From NCBI GenBank assembly GCA_937995825.1, contig CALKJO010000009.1, positions 372,001 to 436,000 of the forward strand: a DNA stretch of 64,000 nucleotides. Reading direction: 5' to 3'. Position 1 is the stretch's first letter. Every line of letters starts with the position of its first letter. Under the pieces are notes generated by a model, which saw only the letters and a program-made list of their open reading frames with translations, was not told where the DNA came from and ran no database searches. Below are positions 32,301-40,990 of this stretch, piece by piece. Position numbers and translations under genes: made by a program. Origin of the DNA: an uncultured Anaerolineae bacterium (GTDB lineage: Bacteria > Chloroflexota > Anaerolineae > Aggregatilineales > Phototrophicaceae).

Positions 32301-32471
32301 TTAGAACAGCGAATAGATGAACGGACCCGTCGCCGGATTGCTCGCCAGAATGACGAAACCGACGATCAGCGTCAGCACCAGGATCATCGGCATCAGCCAA
32401 TACAGCTTACGCCGCCACAGAAATTGCAGCAGTTCGCCCCAAATGCCCAAACGCGAGATAAAATCACGCAT
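32301..32471 (-). CDS. DUF5989-like small membrane protein (not in the supplied ORF track)
   Basis: Translated by hand: MRDFISRLGIWGELLQFLWRRKLYWLMPMILVLTLIVGFVILASNPATGPFIYSLF*. ELLQFLWRRKLYWLMP and APFIYxLF-like ends fit this family; just downstream of the carbamoyltransferase. Confidence 0.85.
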   Translation of the reverse strand: MRDFISRLGIWGELLQFLWRRKLYWLMPMILVLTLIVGFVILASNPATGPFIYSLF

Positions 32472-32480
32472 GTTTACACC

Positions 32481-34268
32481 TCAAAGCGGCTTTTCAACCA
32501 GGTAAGAACCGAGGACGAGCAGATCGATGTCACTGTTCTGGAAGGTATTCCAAGCATCTTTCGGAGACGAGACAATCGGCTCCCCGCGTAGATTGAACGA
32601 TGTATTCAGTACCACCGGCACGCCAGTGAGCTGACCGAAGCGCTCGATCACGCCGTAATAGCGCGGATTGGTCTCGCGCTCGATAGTCTGCAAGCGCCCC
32701 GTCCCCATATGACAAACCGCCTGAATTTCATCCTGTTTATTCGGTTTGATCGGGCTGACCATCAGCATATAGCGGGGCGCTTCATGCTCTGCTACACTAG
32801 GATAATCAAAATACTCCGGGGCGCGCTCGCGCAGGATGACTGGCGCAAATGGGCGAAACGGTTCCCGAAATTTAATCTTTGTATTGACCACCTCTTTCAT
32901 CGCCTCACTGCGCGGATCGGCAAGGATGCTGCGGCTGCCGAGCGCGCGCGGTCCCCACTCAAAACGCCCCTGAAAGAAGCCGACAACTTTACGGCGCGTC
33001 AGGCTCTCCGCGATATAATCCAGCATCGGCGCGTCGTTATCGGTGAAATCCCGATAGCGGACGCCTTTGTGATCGAGAAAGGCGCGAACGTCGGCGTCGG
33101 AATAGCCCTCGCCCCAGTAGGCATGAGGCATGATCCACCGGCGCGGCTTGTTCAGCACCAGATGATGCGCCCAGAGCGCCGCGCCGAGCGCCCCGCCGTC
33201 ATCGCCAGCGGCGGGCTGGATGTAAATCTCATCGAACGGCGTCTCGCTCAGGATGCGATAATTCGCTTTGGTATTAAGCGCGACTCCGCCCGCCATCACC
33301 AGCTTATTCAAGCCGGTGATGCGATGCAGATGATTGGCAATTTTGATCAGCGCATCTTCGGTCACGCGCTGGATGCTGGCGGCAATATCAGCGTAGTGCT
33401 GATTGCGCGCCATCGCCTCGCGCTCGCCAGCGCGCTCGGGATGGGTTGCCATAGTGAAAAAATCGGACTCTGGCTCGCGCGGCTCGCCGAACAACTCAAC
33501 GAATTTTGCATTGTAAGTCTGCTGAGTCGAGTGATGATAGCTGAAATACTTCATATTCAGGCGGAAACTGCCGTCCGCTTCCTGCCTAAAAAGCTTTTCG
33601 ACCTTATCGACATAGCGCGGCTCGCCATACGGAGCCATGCCCATCACCTTATACTCGCCATTGTTGACTCGAAAGCCGAGATAGGCGGTGAACGCCGAGT
33701 AAAGCAAGCCGATAGAGTGGGGGAAGCGCTGTTCGTGCAGCAGATCGATCCGGTTTTCGCCGGTTTCCCCGTCCCAGTAGCTGGACGCCTTGCCGATAGT
33801 CGTGGTTGTCCATTCACCCACGCCGTCCACGGTCAGGACAGCGGCTTCGCGAAAGGGGCTGGCGAAAAAGGCGCTCGCCGCATGGCTCATGTGGTGATCG
33901 CAGAACAGCACGCGGTCATGTTTGACGCCGATCTCTTTCTGAATGATGCTCTTGACCCACAGCTTGTCATTCAGCCAGTTGATCATCGCGTCGCGCCAGA
34001 CCTCCGCCGATTTCGGGAAGGTCTCCAGCGTCGAGAGCAGAATGCGCTCAAATTTGACCAGCGGCTTCTCGTAAAAGACGACATAGTCTAGGTCAGGGGC
34101 GCTGATCCCTGCCTGCCTGAGGCAGAAGTCGACAGCGCGCTTCGGGAAGTTACTATCATGCTTGCGACGGCTGAAGCGCTCCTCCATCGCCGCTGCGACC
34201 AGCTCGCCATCTTTCAGCAGCGCGGCGGCAGCATCATGATAAAAACACGCGACTCCGAGGATGTACAT
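32481..34268 (-). CDS. carbamoyltransferase (NodU/CmcH family)
   Basis: MYILGVACFYHDAAAALLKDGELVAAAMEERFSRRKHD, DHHMSHAASAFFASPF, FQGRFEWGPRALGSRSILADPR. Confidence 0.96.
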   Translation of the reverse strand: MYILGVACFYHDAAAALLKDGELVAAAMEERFSRRKHDSNFPKRAVDFCLRQAGISAPDLDYVVFYEKPLVKFERILLSTLETFPKSAEVWRDAMINWLNDKLWVKSIIQKEIGVKHDRVLFCDHHMSHAASAFFASPFREAAVLTVDGVGEWTTTTIGKASSYWDGETGENRIDLLHEQRFPHSIGLLYSAFTAYLGFRVNNGEYKVMGMAPYGEPRYVDKVEKLFRQEADGSFRLNMKYFSYHHSTQQTYNAKFVELFGEPREPESDFFTMATHPERAGEREAMARNQHYADIAASIQRVTEDALIKIANHLHRITGLNKLVMAGGVALNTKANYRILSETPFDEIYIQPAAGDDGGALGAALWAHHLVLNKPRRWIMPHAYWGEGYSDADVRAFLDHKGVRYRDFTDNDAPMLDYIAESLTRRKVVGFFQGRFEWGPRALGSRSILADPRSEAMKEVVNTKIKFREPFRPFAPVILRERAPEYFDYPSVAEHEAPRYMLMVSPIKPNKQDEIQAVCHMGTGRLQTIERETNPRYYGVIERFGQLTGVPVVLNTSFNLRGEPIVSSPKDAWNTFQNSDIDLLVLGSYLVEKPL

Positions 34269-34271
34269 GCT

Positions 34272-34502
34272 CTACCCCTGGCGTTTTGCGCTCTCAAGCC
34301 GGTTATCGACCGGTTCACGGGCAACCCACGACGGCGCGGACTTGCGATCCAGCGCGTCTTTCGTCACATAAACAGCGATCAAGCCGAATGGAACCAGCAC
34401 GCTGAAGTAGAAGGCAGTGGCGATAGCGCGTCCCTGAATATTCCCCAGATGTTTTGCAATGATGCTGAATCGGCGCCAGGCAAGGCGGAAAATTTCGCCC
34501 AC
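34272..34502 (-). CDS. small single-TM protein coupled to carbamoyltransferase (possibly SxtJ-like)
   Basis: GRAIATAFYFSVLVPFGLIAVYVTKDALD, immediately upstream of the carbamoyltransferase. Confidence 0.55.
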   Translation of the reverse strand: MGEIFRLAWRRFSIIAKHLGNIQGRAIATAFYFSVLVPFGLIAVYVTKDALDRKSAPSWVAREPVDNRLESAKRQG

Positions 34503-34570
34503 GCTGCTGCTCCTTATATCAACCTGTTCTGATTGTAAGGGTACAAATTCGGATTCTCAAGATAAGGCAT

Positions 34571-35527
34571 TTACTCTGCGTCGAAGAACAGCGTGTACAG
34601 CCGTTCGCCGACGTAGCGATGGAACGCCGCATTCGGATGCGAGTCGCGCGGGGACACCACCACCGCGTCCGGCGTCCACTCCGCGACTGCGTCGAACAAT
34701 TTCAGGGTTTCGATCCCACGATCTTGAAAGATGAATGCCACCCGATCCACATAGGGGATGCTCCTGACCGGATCGCGCAGATTGGGGAAGATGACCACGA
34801 TCAGCCGCGCGTCGATGCTTTTGGTATAGTCTATGAACGCCTCCAGCTGCGCGCGGTGAATATCCCACAGCACAAAATTGTCGTAGTTGCTGTATTCCCA
34901 TTCCCAGTAATCCCGATCCATGCCGTTGACCAGCAGCGAATAGACAAAATCCACCATGTATAGATCGCGCAGCGCGGTCGGCGGTTCAGGCAGGAGAATT
35001 TGCAGCCCTTGGCTCATCACAGCGTAGTCGATGTCATTCAGAAAGTACTGCAGGATCACAATGTCGGGCGTGGTTGGCGCTTGTTGGAGCGCTTCAAGCT
35101 GGTGCGGAGTCGCCGTACCGGGTATAGCGAGATTGAAAACATAATGATCGTCGCCCAGCAGCTCACCCAGCACGTCAGAGAAACGAAGGGATGGATCATT
35201 CACGCCCCACCCCGCCGCGAATGAATCTCCAACGACGGCGACGGTCGTTTTGCCCGCCCACTCCTCCGGCAGCCACTCGCGGTCACGGTAGCCCGCGCTG
35301 TTGGTCTGCCAGTAGCGCGCCAGCCAGTTTTCCGATGCTCTGCGCCCAAACGTATCGTAATGGGCAAAGCGAAAGTACGCCTCTATCCCAATGCCCATGA
35401 TCAACAAGGTGACGTAGCTGATCAGCAGTCCGACCGCGAGACTGCGCAGCCAAGGGGTGCGAATCCGTATTGCGCCGGCGATCAGCAGCCCGCCAATACC
35501 AACCAGAACAAGGACGATCAGCACCAT
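34571..35527 (-). CDS. membrane-anchored SGNH/GDSL hydrolase-like protein
   Basis: VVGDSFAAGWGVND block I, ILQYFLNDIDYA, C-terminal DSHPNAAFHRYVGERLY. Confidence 0.85.
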   Translation of the reverse strand: MVLIVLVLVGIGGLLIAGAIRIRTPWLRSLAVGLLISYVTLLIMGIGIEAYFRFAHYDTFGRRASENWLARYWQTNSAGYRDREWLPEEWAGKTTVAVVGDSFAAGWGVNDPSLRFSDVLGELLGDDHYVFNLAIPGTATPHQLEALQQAPTTPDIVILQYFLNDIDYAVMSQGLQILLPEPPTALRDLYMVDFVYSLLVNGMDRDYWEWEYSNYDNFVLWDIHRAQLEAFIDYTKSIDARLIVVIFPNLRDPVRSIPYVDRVAFIFQDRGIETLKLFDAVAEWTPDAVVVSPRDSHPNAAFHRYVGERLYTLFFDAE

Positions 35528-35530
35528 GTG

Positions 35531-36508
35531 CTACGCCCCTGGCTCAAAGAAGCGGCTGTAGAGTTCATCACCGACATAGCGGTGAAATGCCGGGCTGGGA
35601 TGCGTATCGCGGGCGGAGACCATCAGCTCAGTCGGCCTCCATGCCGCCGCCGCGTCGAACAGCTTGAGAATGTCCGTGTGTCCCCGCGCTTCAAAGACCT
35701 GCGCCACCCGATCTACATAGGGGATGCTGCGAACAGGATCGAGCAGATTGGGAAAAATGACCACAATCAGCCGCGCCCTGACCGACTCGACATGATCGAT
35801 GAAGGCTTCGATCTCCTCCCGATGAACGCTCCAGATGCCAATGTTGTCATAGGCATCATAATTCCACTGCCACCAGTCCTCGGCGCGCACCCACGACGCA
35901 AAAGCGCGCGTGTAGATGAAGTTGCCCAGATAGCTTTGGCGCGCCCAATCTGGAAGCGGCTCCGGCGTCGGCAGCAAACCAAGCGACAAGCCTGCATAGC
36001 TGATGTCGTTCAAGAAGTATTGCAGGATGACCACGTCCGGCGTCTGCAGCGGGTGCGCTTTCATCAGCGCGAGCTGCTCCGGCGTAGACGTGCCATACTG
36101 CGCCACGTTGATCACAGCATAGGCATCGCCAAGATGCGCCGCCAGCACATCCGAGAAGCGATCCGCCGGGTTTTCGATCCCCCAGCCCGCCGCGAACGAG
36201 TCGCCCAGCACTATCACAGTGATCTTGCCCTCCCAGTCGGCGGGCGTCCATTCGCGGTCGCGGTAGCCAAGGCTGTTGGTCTGCCAGTGGCGCGCCAGCC
36301 AGTTCTGAGTCGCCAGCGTGATCACATTCTCCGACTCAGCGTGGAGATAGCGAAAATAGACTTCCGCCGCGCCCATGAACAGCGCCAGCGTCACATACGA
36401 GATCAGCAGTCCCGACGCCACATGGCGCAGTCCGCGCCAGCGCCGCTGCGCCGTCAGCGCGATCAGGACAGCGCCCAGCGCGCCGGCTGCAAGCAGGATC
36501 GGCAGCAT
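35531..36508 (-). CDS. membrane-anchored SGNH/GDSL hydrolase-like protein (paralogue)
   Basis: VLGDSFAAGWGIEN, ILQYFLNDISYA, DTHPSPAFHRYVGDELY. Confidence 0.85.
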   Translation of the reverse strand: MLPILLAAGALGAVLIALTAQRRWRGLRHVASGLLISYVTLALFMGAAEVYFRYLHAESENVITLATQNWLARHWQTNSLGYRDREWTPADWEGKITVIVLGDSFAAGWGIENPADRFSDVLAAHLGDAYAVINVAQYGTSTPEQLALMKAHPLQTPDVVILQYFLNDISYAGLSLGLLPTPEPLPDWARQSYLGNFIYTRAFASWVRAEDWWQWNYDAYDNIGIWSVHREEIEAFIDHVESVRARLIVVIFPNLLDPVRSIPYVDRVAQVFEARGHTDILKLFDAAAAWRPTELMVSARDTHPSPAFHRYVGDELYSRFFEPGA

Positions 36509-37791
36509 CAGCCGGCGCGCTCCAGCCGCAGAATGTCGCCCTTGTAATCCACCAGATAGACTTCGCCCGCCTCATCCTCGCCAAACGCCGTGATCTGCCG
36601 CCCCGTCTCCATCCACAGCCGACTCTGCCATGCGCCCGCTGCATTTCGGCGCAGCAGCCACACGCGCCCGCTGCAATAATCGCCATAAAGATATGTCCCA
36701 TCCAGATCGGGCAGCGCCGCGCCGCGATAGACGACGCCGCCGATCACCGAGCAGCCCTGGCTGTGCGCATATTCGGCGATGGGCATGGCTGGCAGGATAT
36801 CGGGCGCAGACTCGGCGCGCAAAAGCGTGCCTTCATAGGTCTGCCAGCCGAAATTGATCCCGCCGATGCCCGCTGGCAAATAGTTGATCTCCTCCCGTGA
36901 CCACTGCCCGACATCGCCGATGTACAGATCGCCGGTCGCGCGGTCGAAACTGAAGCGCCAGGGATTGCGCAGCCCATACGCCCAGATTTCCGGCGCATGA
37001 CCCGCCAGCCCAACGAACGGATTATCGCTCGGCACGCGATAGGCATCGCCATCGACATCGATTCGCAGCAGCTTTCCGAGCAGAACTGCCGTGTTCTGCC
37101 CATTGCCATCGGGATCGTCCTCCCGCCCGCCATCGCCCATGCCGATATAGAGATAGCCATCGCGTCCAAACGCGATCATGCCTCCATTGTGATCGTGCCA
37201 GGGCTGATCGATGGTCAGAATGACCGTTCGGCTTTCGGGATCGGCACGGTTGGGATCGCTGGCAAGCGTCTGGTAGCGGACGATCTGCGTGTCGCCGTTG
37301 AGATCGGTCTGATGAATGAAAAAAGTTCGGTTGCGGGCGAAATTCGGATGAAATGCCAATCCGAGCAGACCGCGCTCGGTATATGACCCGCGCATGACAT
37401 CCTGCGTCATCGTCAGCGCCACATCGAGGAACGGCTCCGGCAGCGTCTCGCCCGCCGGCGTCACGATCCAGACCATGCCTGTCTGCTCGACGCCGAATAA
37501 GCGCCCTGATCCATCGCCGGCATGGGTCAGCAGCACCGGATTGTCGAAGCCGCTGGCAAAGCGCGCCCAGATGTAATCGGCGGCGTCAATGGCATACAGG
37601 CTGGTACGCGGCGCGCTCACTGTCGGCTCGATCACGATTTCGGGCATGGGCGGCGGAGCCTCAGGCTCGGCAGTCACGCCGATCAGCAGGATCGCCGTGA
37701 CGATCACGCCGACAATCACCAGCGACAGCACAACGACAGACAAGCCGCAGCCCCAAAGCAGCGGTTCCAACCCATGTTCCTGTTCGTCCAT
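36508..37791 (-). CDS. PQQ-dependent sugar/sorbosone dehydrogenase-like protein
   Basis: RGLLGLAFHPNF, HNGGMIAFGRDGYLYIGMGDGG, AYGLRNPWRFSFDRATGDLYIGDVGQ. Confidence 0.88.
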   Translation of the reverse strand: MDEQEHGLEPLLWGCGLSVVVLSLVIVGVIVTAILLIGVTAEPEAPPPMPEIVIEPTVSAPRTSLYAIDAADYIWARFASGFDNPVLLTHAGDGSGRLFGVEQTGMVWIVTPAGETLPEPFLDVALTMTQDVMRGSYTERGLLGLAFHPNFARNRTFFIHQTDLNGDTQIVRYQTLASDPNRADPESRTVILTIDQPWHDHNGGMIAFGRDGYLYIGMGDGGREDDPDGNGQNTAVLLGKLLRIDVDGDAYRVPSDNPFVGLAGHAPEIWAYGLRNPWRFSFDRATGDLYIGDVGQWSREEINYLPAGIGGINFGWQTYEGTLLRAESAPDILPAMPIAEYAHSQGCSVIGGVVYRGAALPDLDGTYLYGDYCSGRVWLLRRNAAGAWQSRLWMETGRQITAFGEDEAGEVYLVDYKGDILRLERAG

Positions 37792-37888
37792 CTCTGATCC
37801 TCATCCGCGGTCAAACCATTGAGAATTTTAGCACGAACCGCTTATGGGTTAGAATAGCGCGTATTGTGACCACAGACACGGAAACACA

Positions 37889-38650
37889 ATGGTTTTTCAT
37901 CGTCTTTTTCCCCTTTTTCTGCCCATGTTCATGCTGCCAACGCCGCCAACTCCAGTGGCGCGCAACGCCGATTGGACACCGATTTACGCTGAATTCGACG
38001 GCGTCGAGATGGCGCTCGTGCCGCCGGGCTGCTTCATGATGGGACACGATAACGGACGCCGCGATGAGCGCCCCGCGCACCGCCAATGCATCGATCAGCC
38101 TTTCTGGATCGACCGCTTTGAGGTCACCAATGCGCAGTATGGCAGTGAAGGCGCGTTCCCCGGCGATCAGGTTCCGCGCGGCAACCTGACGTGGTTTGAA
38201 GCCCGCGATCACTGTCTCCAGCGCGGGGCGCGCCTGCCGACGGAAGCCGAATGGGAGTATGCCGCGCGTGGCGTGGACAGCCTGATCTACCCCTGGGGAA
38301 ATACGCTCGACACGCGGGCGCTGATCTTCGATGGCAACGCCAACAACCGCTTGCGCGAGGTCGGCAGCCGTCCGAGTGGCGCGTCATGGGTCGGCGCGCT
38401 CGACATGAGCGGCAATGCGCTCGAATGGGTCGCCAGTATCTACCGCCGCTATCCGTACGCCCCTGACGATGGACGTGAAAACATGGCGGACACAACCAGC
38501 CCGCGCGTCTACCGCAGCGGCTGGGGCAGCTACATCGACTTCGGCTTGAGCGCGTCGATCCGTTTCCGCGCTTATCCCGACAGCCGCGACTGGTTCGTCA
38601 GCTTTCGCTGCGCCCGTGACTGGTCGGCGGATGAAGGGATCGGCACATGA
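37889..38650 (+). CDS. formylglycine-generating-enzyme-like (SUMF1) protein, secreted
   Basis: PPGCFMMGHDNGRRDERPAH, RLPTEAEWEYAARG, DMSGNALEWV. Confidence 0.85.
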   Translation: MVFHRLFPLFLPMFMLPTPPTPVARNADWTPIYAEFDGVEMALVPPGCFMMGHDNGRRDERPAHRQCIDQPFWIDRFEVTNAQYGSEGAFPGDQVPRGNLTWFEARDHCLQRGARLPTEAEWEYAARGVDSLIYPWGNTLDTRALIFDGNANNRLREVGSRPSGASWVGALDMSGNALEWVASIYRRYPYAPDDGRENMADTTSPRVYRSGWGSYIDFGLSASIRFRAYPDSRDWFVSFRCARDWSADEGIGT

Positions 38651-39981
38651 TCGGCAGTCCCATCGGCATCCTCTGGACGACGCTGGCGATCATCGCCCTT
38701 GTAACAGCATGGCTGGCGCAGCCAATGCCGCGTGAAGAAAATGCCTTGGTGGTGCTTGTGGCATTGGTCTGCCTAGTGACGCTGCTCGATGCCGCAGACA
38801 CGCGCCGTCTCCGCCCCTTTTTGGGCTGGATCGCCCGCCAGCTGCGCGAACATCCCGCCCTCTACTGGCTGACCCTGCTGATCGTCGTCTTTGGCGGACT
38901 GGGGATGTGGGCGGTCGAGCGCCAGCCCACGTATGGCAGATGGCTGGTCGCGGACGAATACTGCTACCTGGCATGTCTGCTCTGGATTGTGCTGTATCTG
39001 CTGTTTTACGATTTGCAGCGCGGTCAACTGCGCAGCATGGGAGTCAAGCTCGCTCAAAGCCCGTTCACTAGCGGTCTGATCACCATCACAACGCTGCTGA
39101 TCCTGTTTGCGGGGCTGGAAACGTATCTGCGGCTGTTTTACATTACGACCGACAGCTACGGCTTCACCGCCATGAATTATCACTGGTACAAAAACTTTTA
39201 CTGGGGCAAATACAACTCGCTCGGCTTTCGCGATCACGAGCCGGTTCCGGATCGCCCAGGCTTGACGCGCATTGCCATCCTCGGCGACTCGTTCGCGATG
39301 GGACACGGGATCGACAATCTCGATGACACATTCCCACAGCTTCTCGAACGCGCACTCGGCGCGGATTACGACGTCAACGTGATCGCCCATTCTGGGTGGG
39401 ATACAGACATTCATCTGTTTCAGCTTCAGTCCTACCCGCTGAAACCGGACATCGTGTTTTTGTCCTACTACCTCAATGACATCGACTATCTGCTGACCTC
39501 GACCGATGCCGATCCCGACCGCAACTTCGATACGCCCGGTAATCCGGCGCTCTCCTGGTTCATCCTGAATTTCTTCGTGCCGAATTTTGCTTATTACAAT
39601 CTGATGCAGTTCACATCAACGGCACGAAACACCAGCTTCGTCGCCGATCTGACCGCTGCCTATACCGATGATAGGCTCTGGTCGCAGCAGGCGCAGCGGT
39701 TGTTTGAGATTGTGGTCTGGTGCAGGGAAAATGACATCGATCTGCGTGTCCTGCTCTGGCCCCACATCCGCGAACTGGACGCCAGCCAGCCCGCCATCGA
39801 CCAGGTGCGCGGCTTCTTCGAAGTGCAGCGGATTCCGGTGATCGACATGACGCCGATCCTGCGCGATAACCCCTCGCCAGGGCTGATCGTCAGCCGCTTC
39901 GACACGCATCCAGGGCTGGAGGCGCAGCGGCTGGCGGCGGCGGCGCTGTATTCATCCATTATGGGGACAAGCGCCGACTGA
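38647..39981 (+). CDS. membrane protein with SGNH/GDSL hydrolase domain
   Basis: N-terminal TM helices; ILGDSFAMGHGIDN, LSYYLNDIDYL, DTHPGLEAQRLAA. Confidence 0.82.
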   Translation: MIGSPIGILWTTLAIIALVTAWLAQPMPREENALVVLVALVCLVTLLDAADTRRLRPFLGWIARQLREHPALYWLTLLIVVFGGLGMWAVERQPTYGRWLVADEYCYLACLLWIVLYLLFYDLQRGQLRSMGVKLAQSPFTSGLITITTLLILFAGLETYLRLFYITTDSYGFTAMNYHWYKNFYWGKYNSLGFRDHEPVPDRPGLTRIAILGDSFAMGHGIDNLDDTFPQLLERALGADYDVNVIAHSGWDTDIHLFQLQSYPLKPDIVFLSYYLNDIDYLLTSTDADPDRNFDTPGNPALSWFILNFFVPNFAYYNLMQFTSTARNTSFVADLTAAYTDDRLWSQQAQRLFEIVVWCRENDIDLRVLLWPHIRELDASQPAIDQVRGFFEVQRIPVIDMTPILRDNPSPGLIVSRFDTHPGLEAQRLAAAALYSSIMGTSAD

Positions 39982-40003
39982 TCGCGCTTGTCCCCGACGG
40001 TGA

Positions 40004-40870
40004 TCATTCCATCATCAGTGTCCGGTTATACACTGGCACGCCGACGATCTGCTGGCTCCCATCGTCGAACGTGAGCGTGACGAGCAGCGTATTTCCCTCC
40101 ACGAGCGCCGCCTGCAAGTCCATCAGCATGATATGATTGCCGCTGGGTTCCAACGCCGCTGACTCGCCCGCCGGGACGATCAGCGCCGGAATCGGGTTCA
40201 TCCGCATGACATCGCCCTGCATGACCATCTCGTGAAGCTCGACCAATCCCGCCAGCGCCATTGCTGCCGAGACGATCACCGCATCCTCATCCGCCGGATT
40301 GGTCAGCAGCATGTACGCTGCGCTGACCGTGCCTTGATCCGCCGGACGCGCCCATGCCGCCGTCACCAGCAGACGTGATGACGGCGGCGCTGCATTCAGC
40401 ACCGGCACGCCCACAATCAGGGGTTTTTCCTCGCCCATCTCGTCGGCGATCATTAGGCGCAGCGTGATCGCGTCGCCCTCCATCAGATTGCGTCTCAGGT
40501 TCGACAGCCCGATCTGGTAATCCGGCGCGGAAATCGACAGCGACTCGCCAGGTGGAATGTCCAGCGAACGGACGCGCCGCGCCGTTACTGTGCCGTAGCT
40601 TTCGCTAAGGCGCTGAAGCTGCGCAACTCTGGCATCCGGCGACTCAATCCCAACCACCTGCACCGCCGCCACGCCCAGATTGTGCAGCGTCAGATAGACC
40701 GGACGCACCCTTTCATCGACATTCGCAGGCATCCATGCATTGGAAACCGCGATGACCGACTCTGAATGCGCCGCGCCCATGTCCCCATGATGGTGATGAT
40801 GATCGTGCTGCGCTGCCGCTGGAAGCGCAAACAGCCCGACAACTAACGCCAACAAGCCGATTTTCAACAT
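40004..40870 (-). CDS. tandem PCu(A)C-domain copper chaperone-like protein
   Basis: Signal peptide, HDHHHHHGDMGAAH, AWARPADQGTVSAAYMLLTN, ELHEMVMQGDVMRMNPI...GNHIMLMDL. Confidence 0.85.
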   Translation of the reverse strand: MLKIGLLALVVGLFALPAAAQHDHHHHHGDMGAAHSESVIAVSNAWMPANVDERVRPVYLTLHNLGVAAVQVVGIESPDARVAQLQRLSESYGTVTARRVRSLDIPPGESLSISAPDYQIGLSNLRRNLMEGDAITLRLMIADEMGEEKPLIVGVPVLNAAPPSSRLLVTAAWARPADQGTVSAAYMLLTNPADEDAVIVSAAMALAGLVELHEMVMQGDVMRMNPIPALIVPAGESAALEPSGNHIMLMDLQAALVEGNTLLVTLTFDDGSQQIVGVPVYNRTLMME

Positions 40871-40945
40871 ATTTCTGGTTTCACCTTTGCTTCAAGCCAC
40901 CCGTATTGTGAACTGTAGCACAAACTCGCACAAGTGGGAGTCAAG

Positions 40946-40970
40946 AAAGGCGGCTTCGCAGCCGCCCTTT
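40946..40970 (-). terminator. intrinsic terminator downstream of the ScyD/E-like gene
   Basis: GGCGGCT-TCGC-AGCCGCC with a short T-run on the minus strand. Confidence 0.6.
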
Positions 40971-40990
40971 AACTCTGCTCGACCGATTGC

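Noticed and set aside
32709-34091. 460-aa plus-strand ORF
   Set aside because: Antisense to the carbamoyltransferase, which has clear family motifs.
35360-36547. 395-aa plus-strand ORF
   Set aside because: Antisense to the two SGNH hydrolase genes; Arg/His/Gln-rich shadow ORF.
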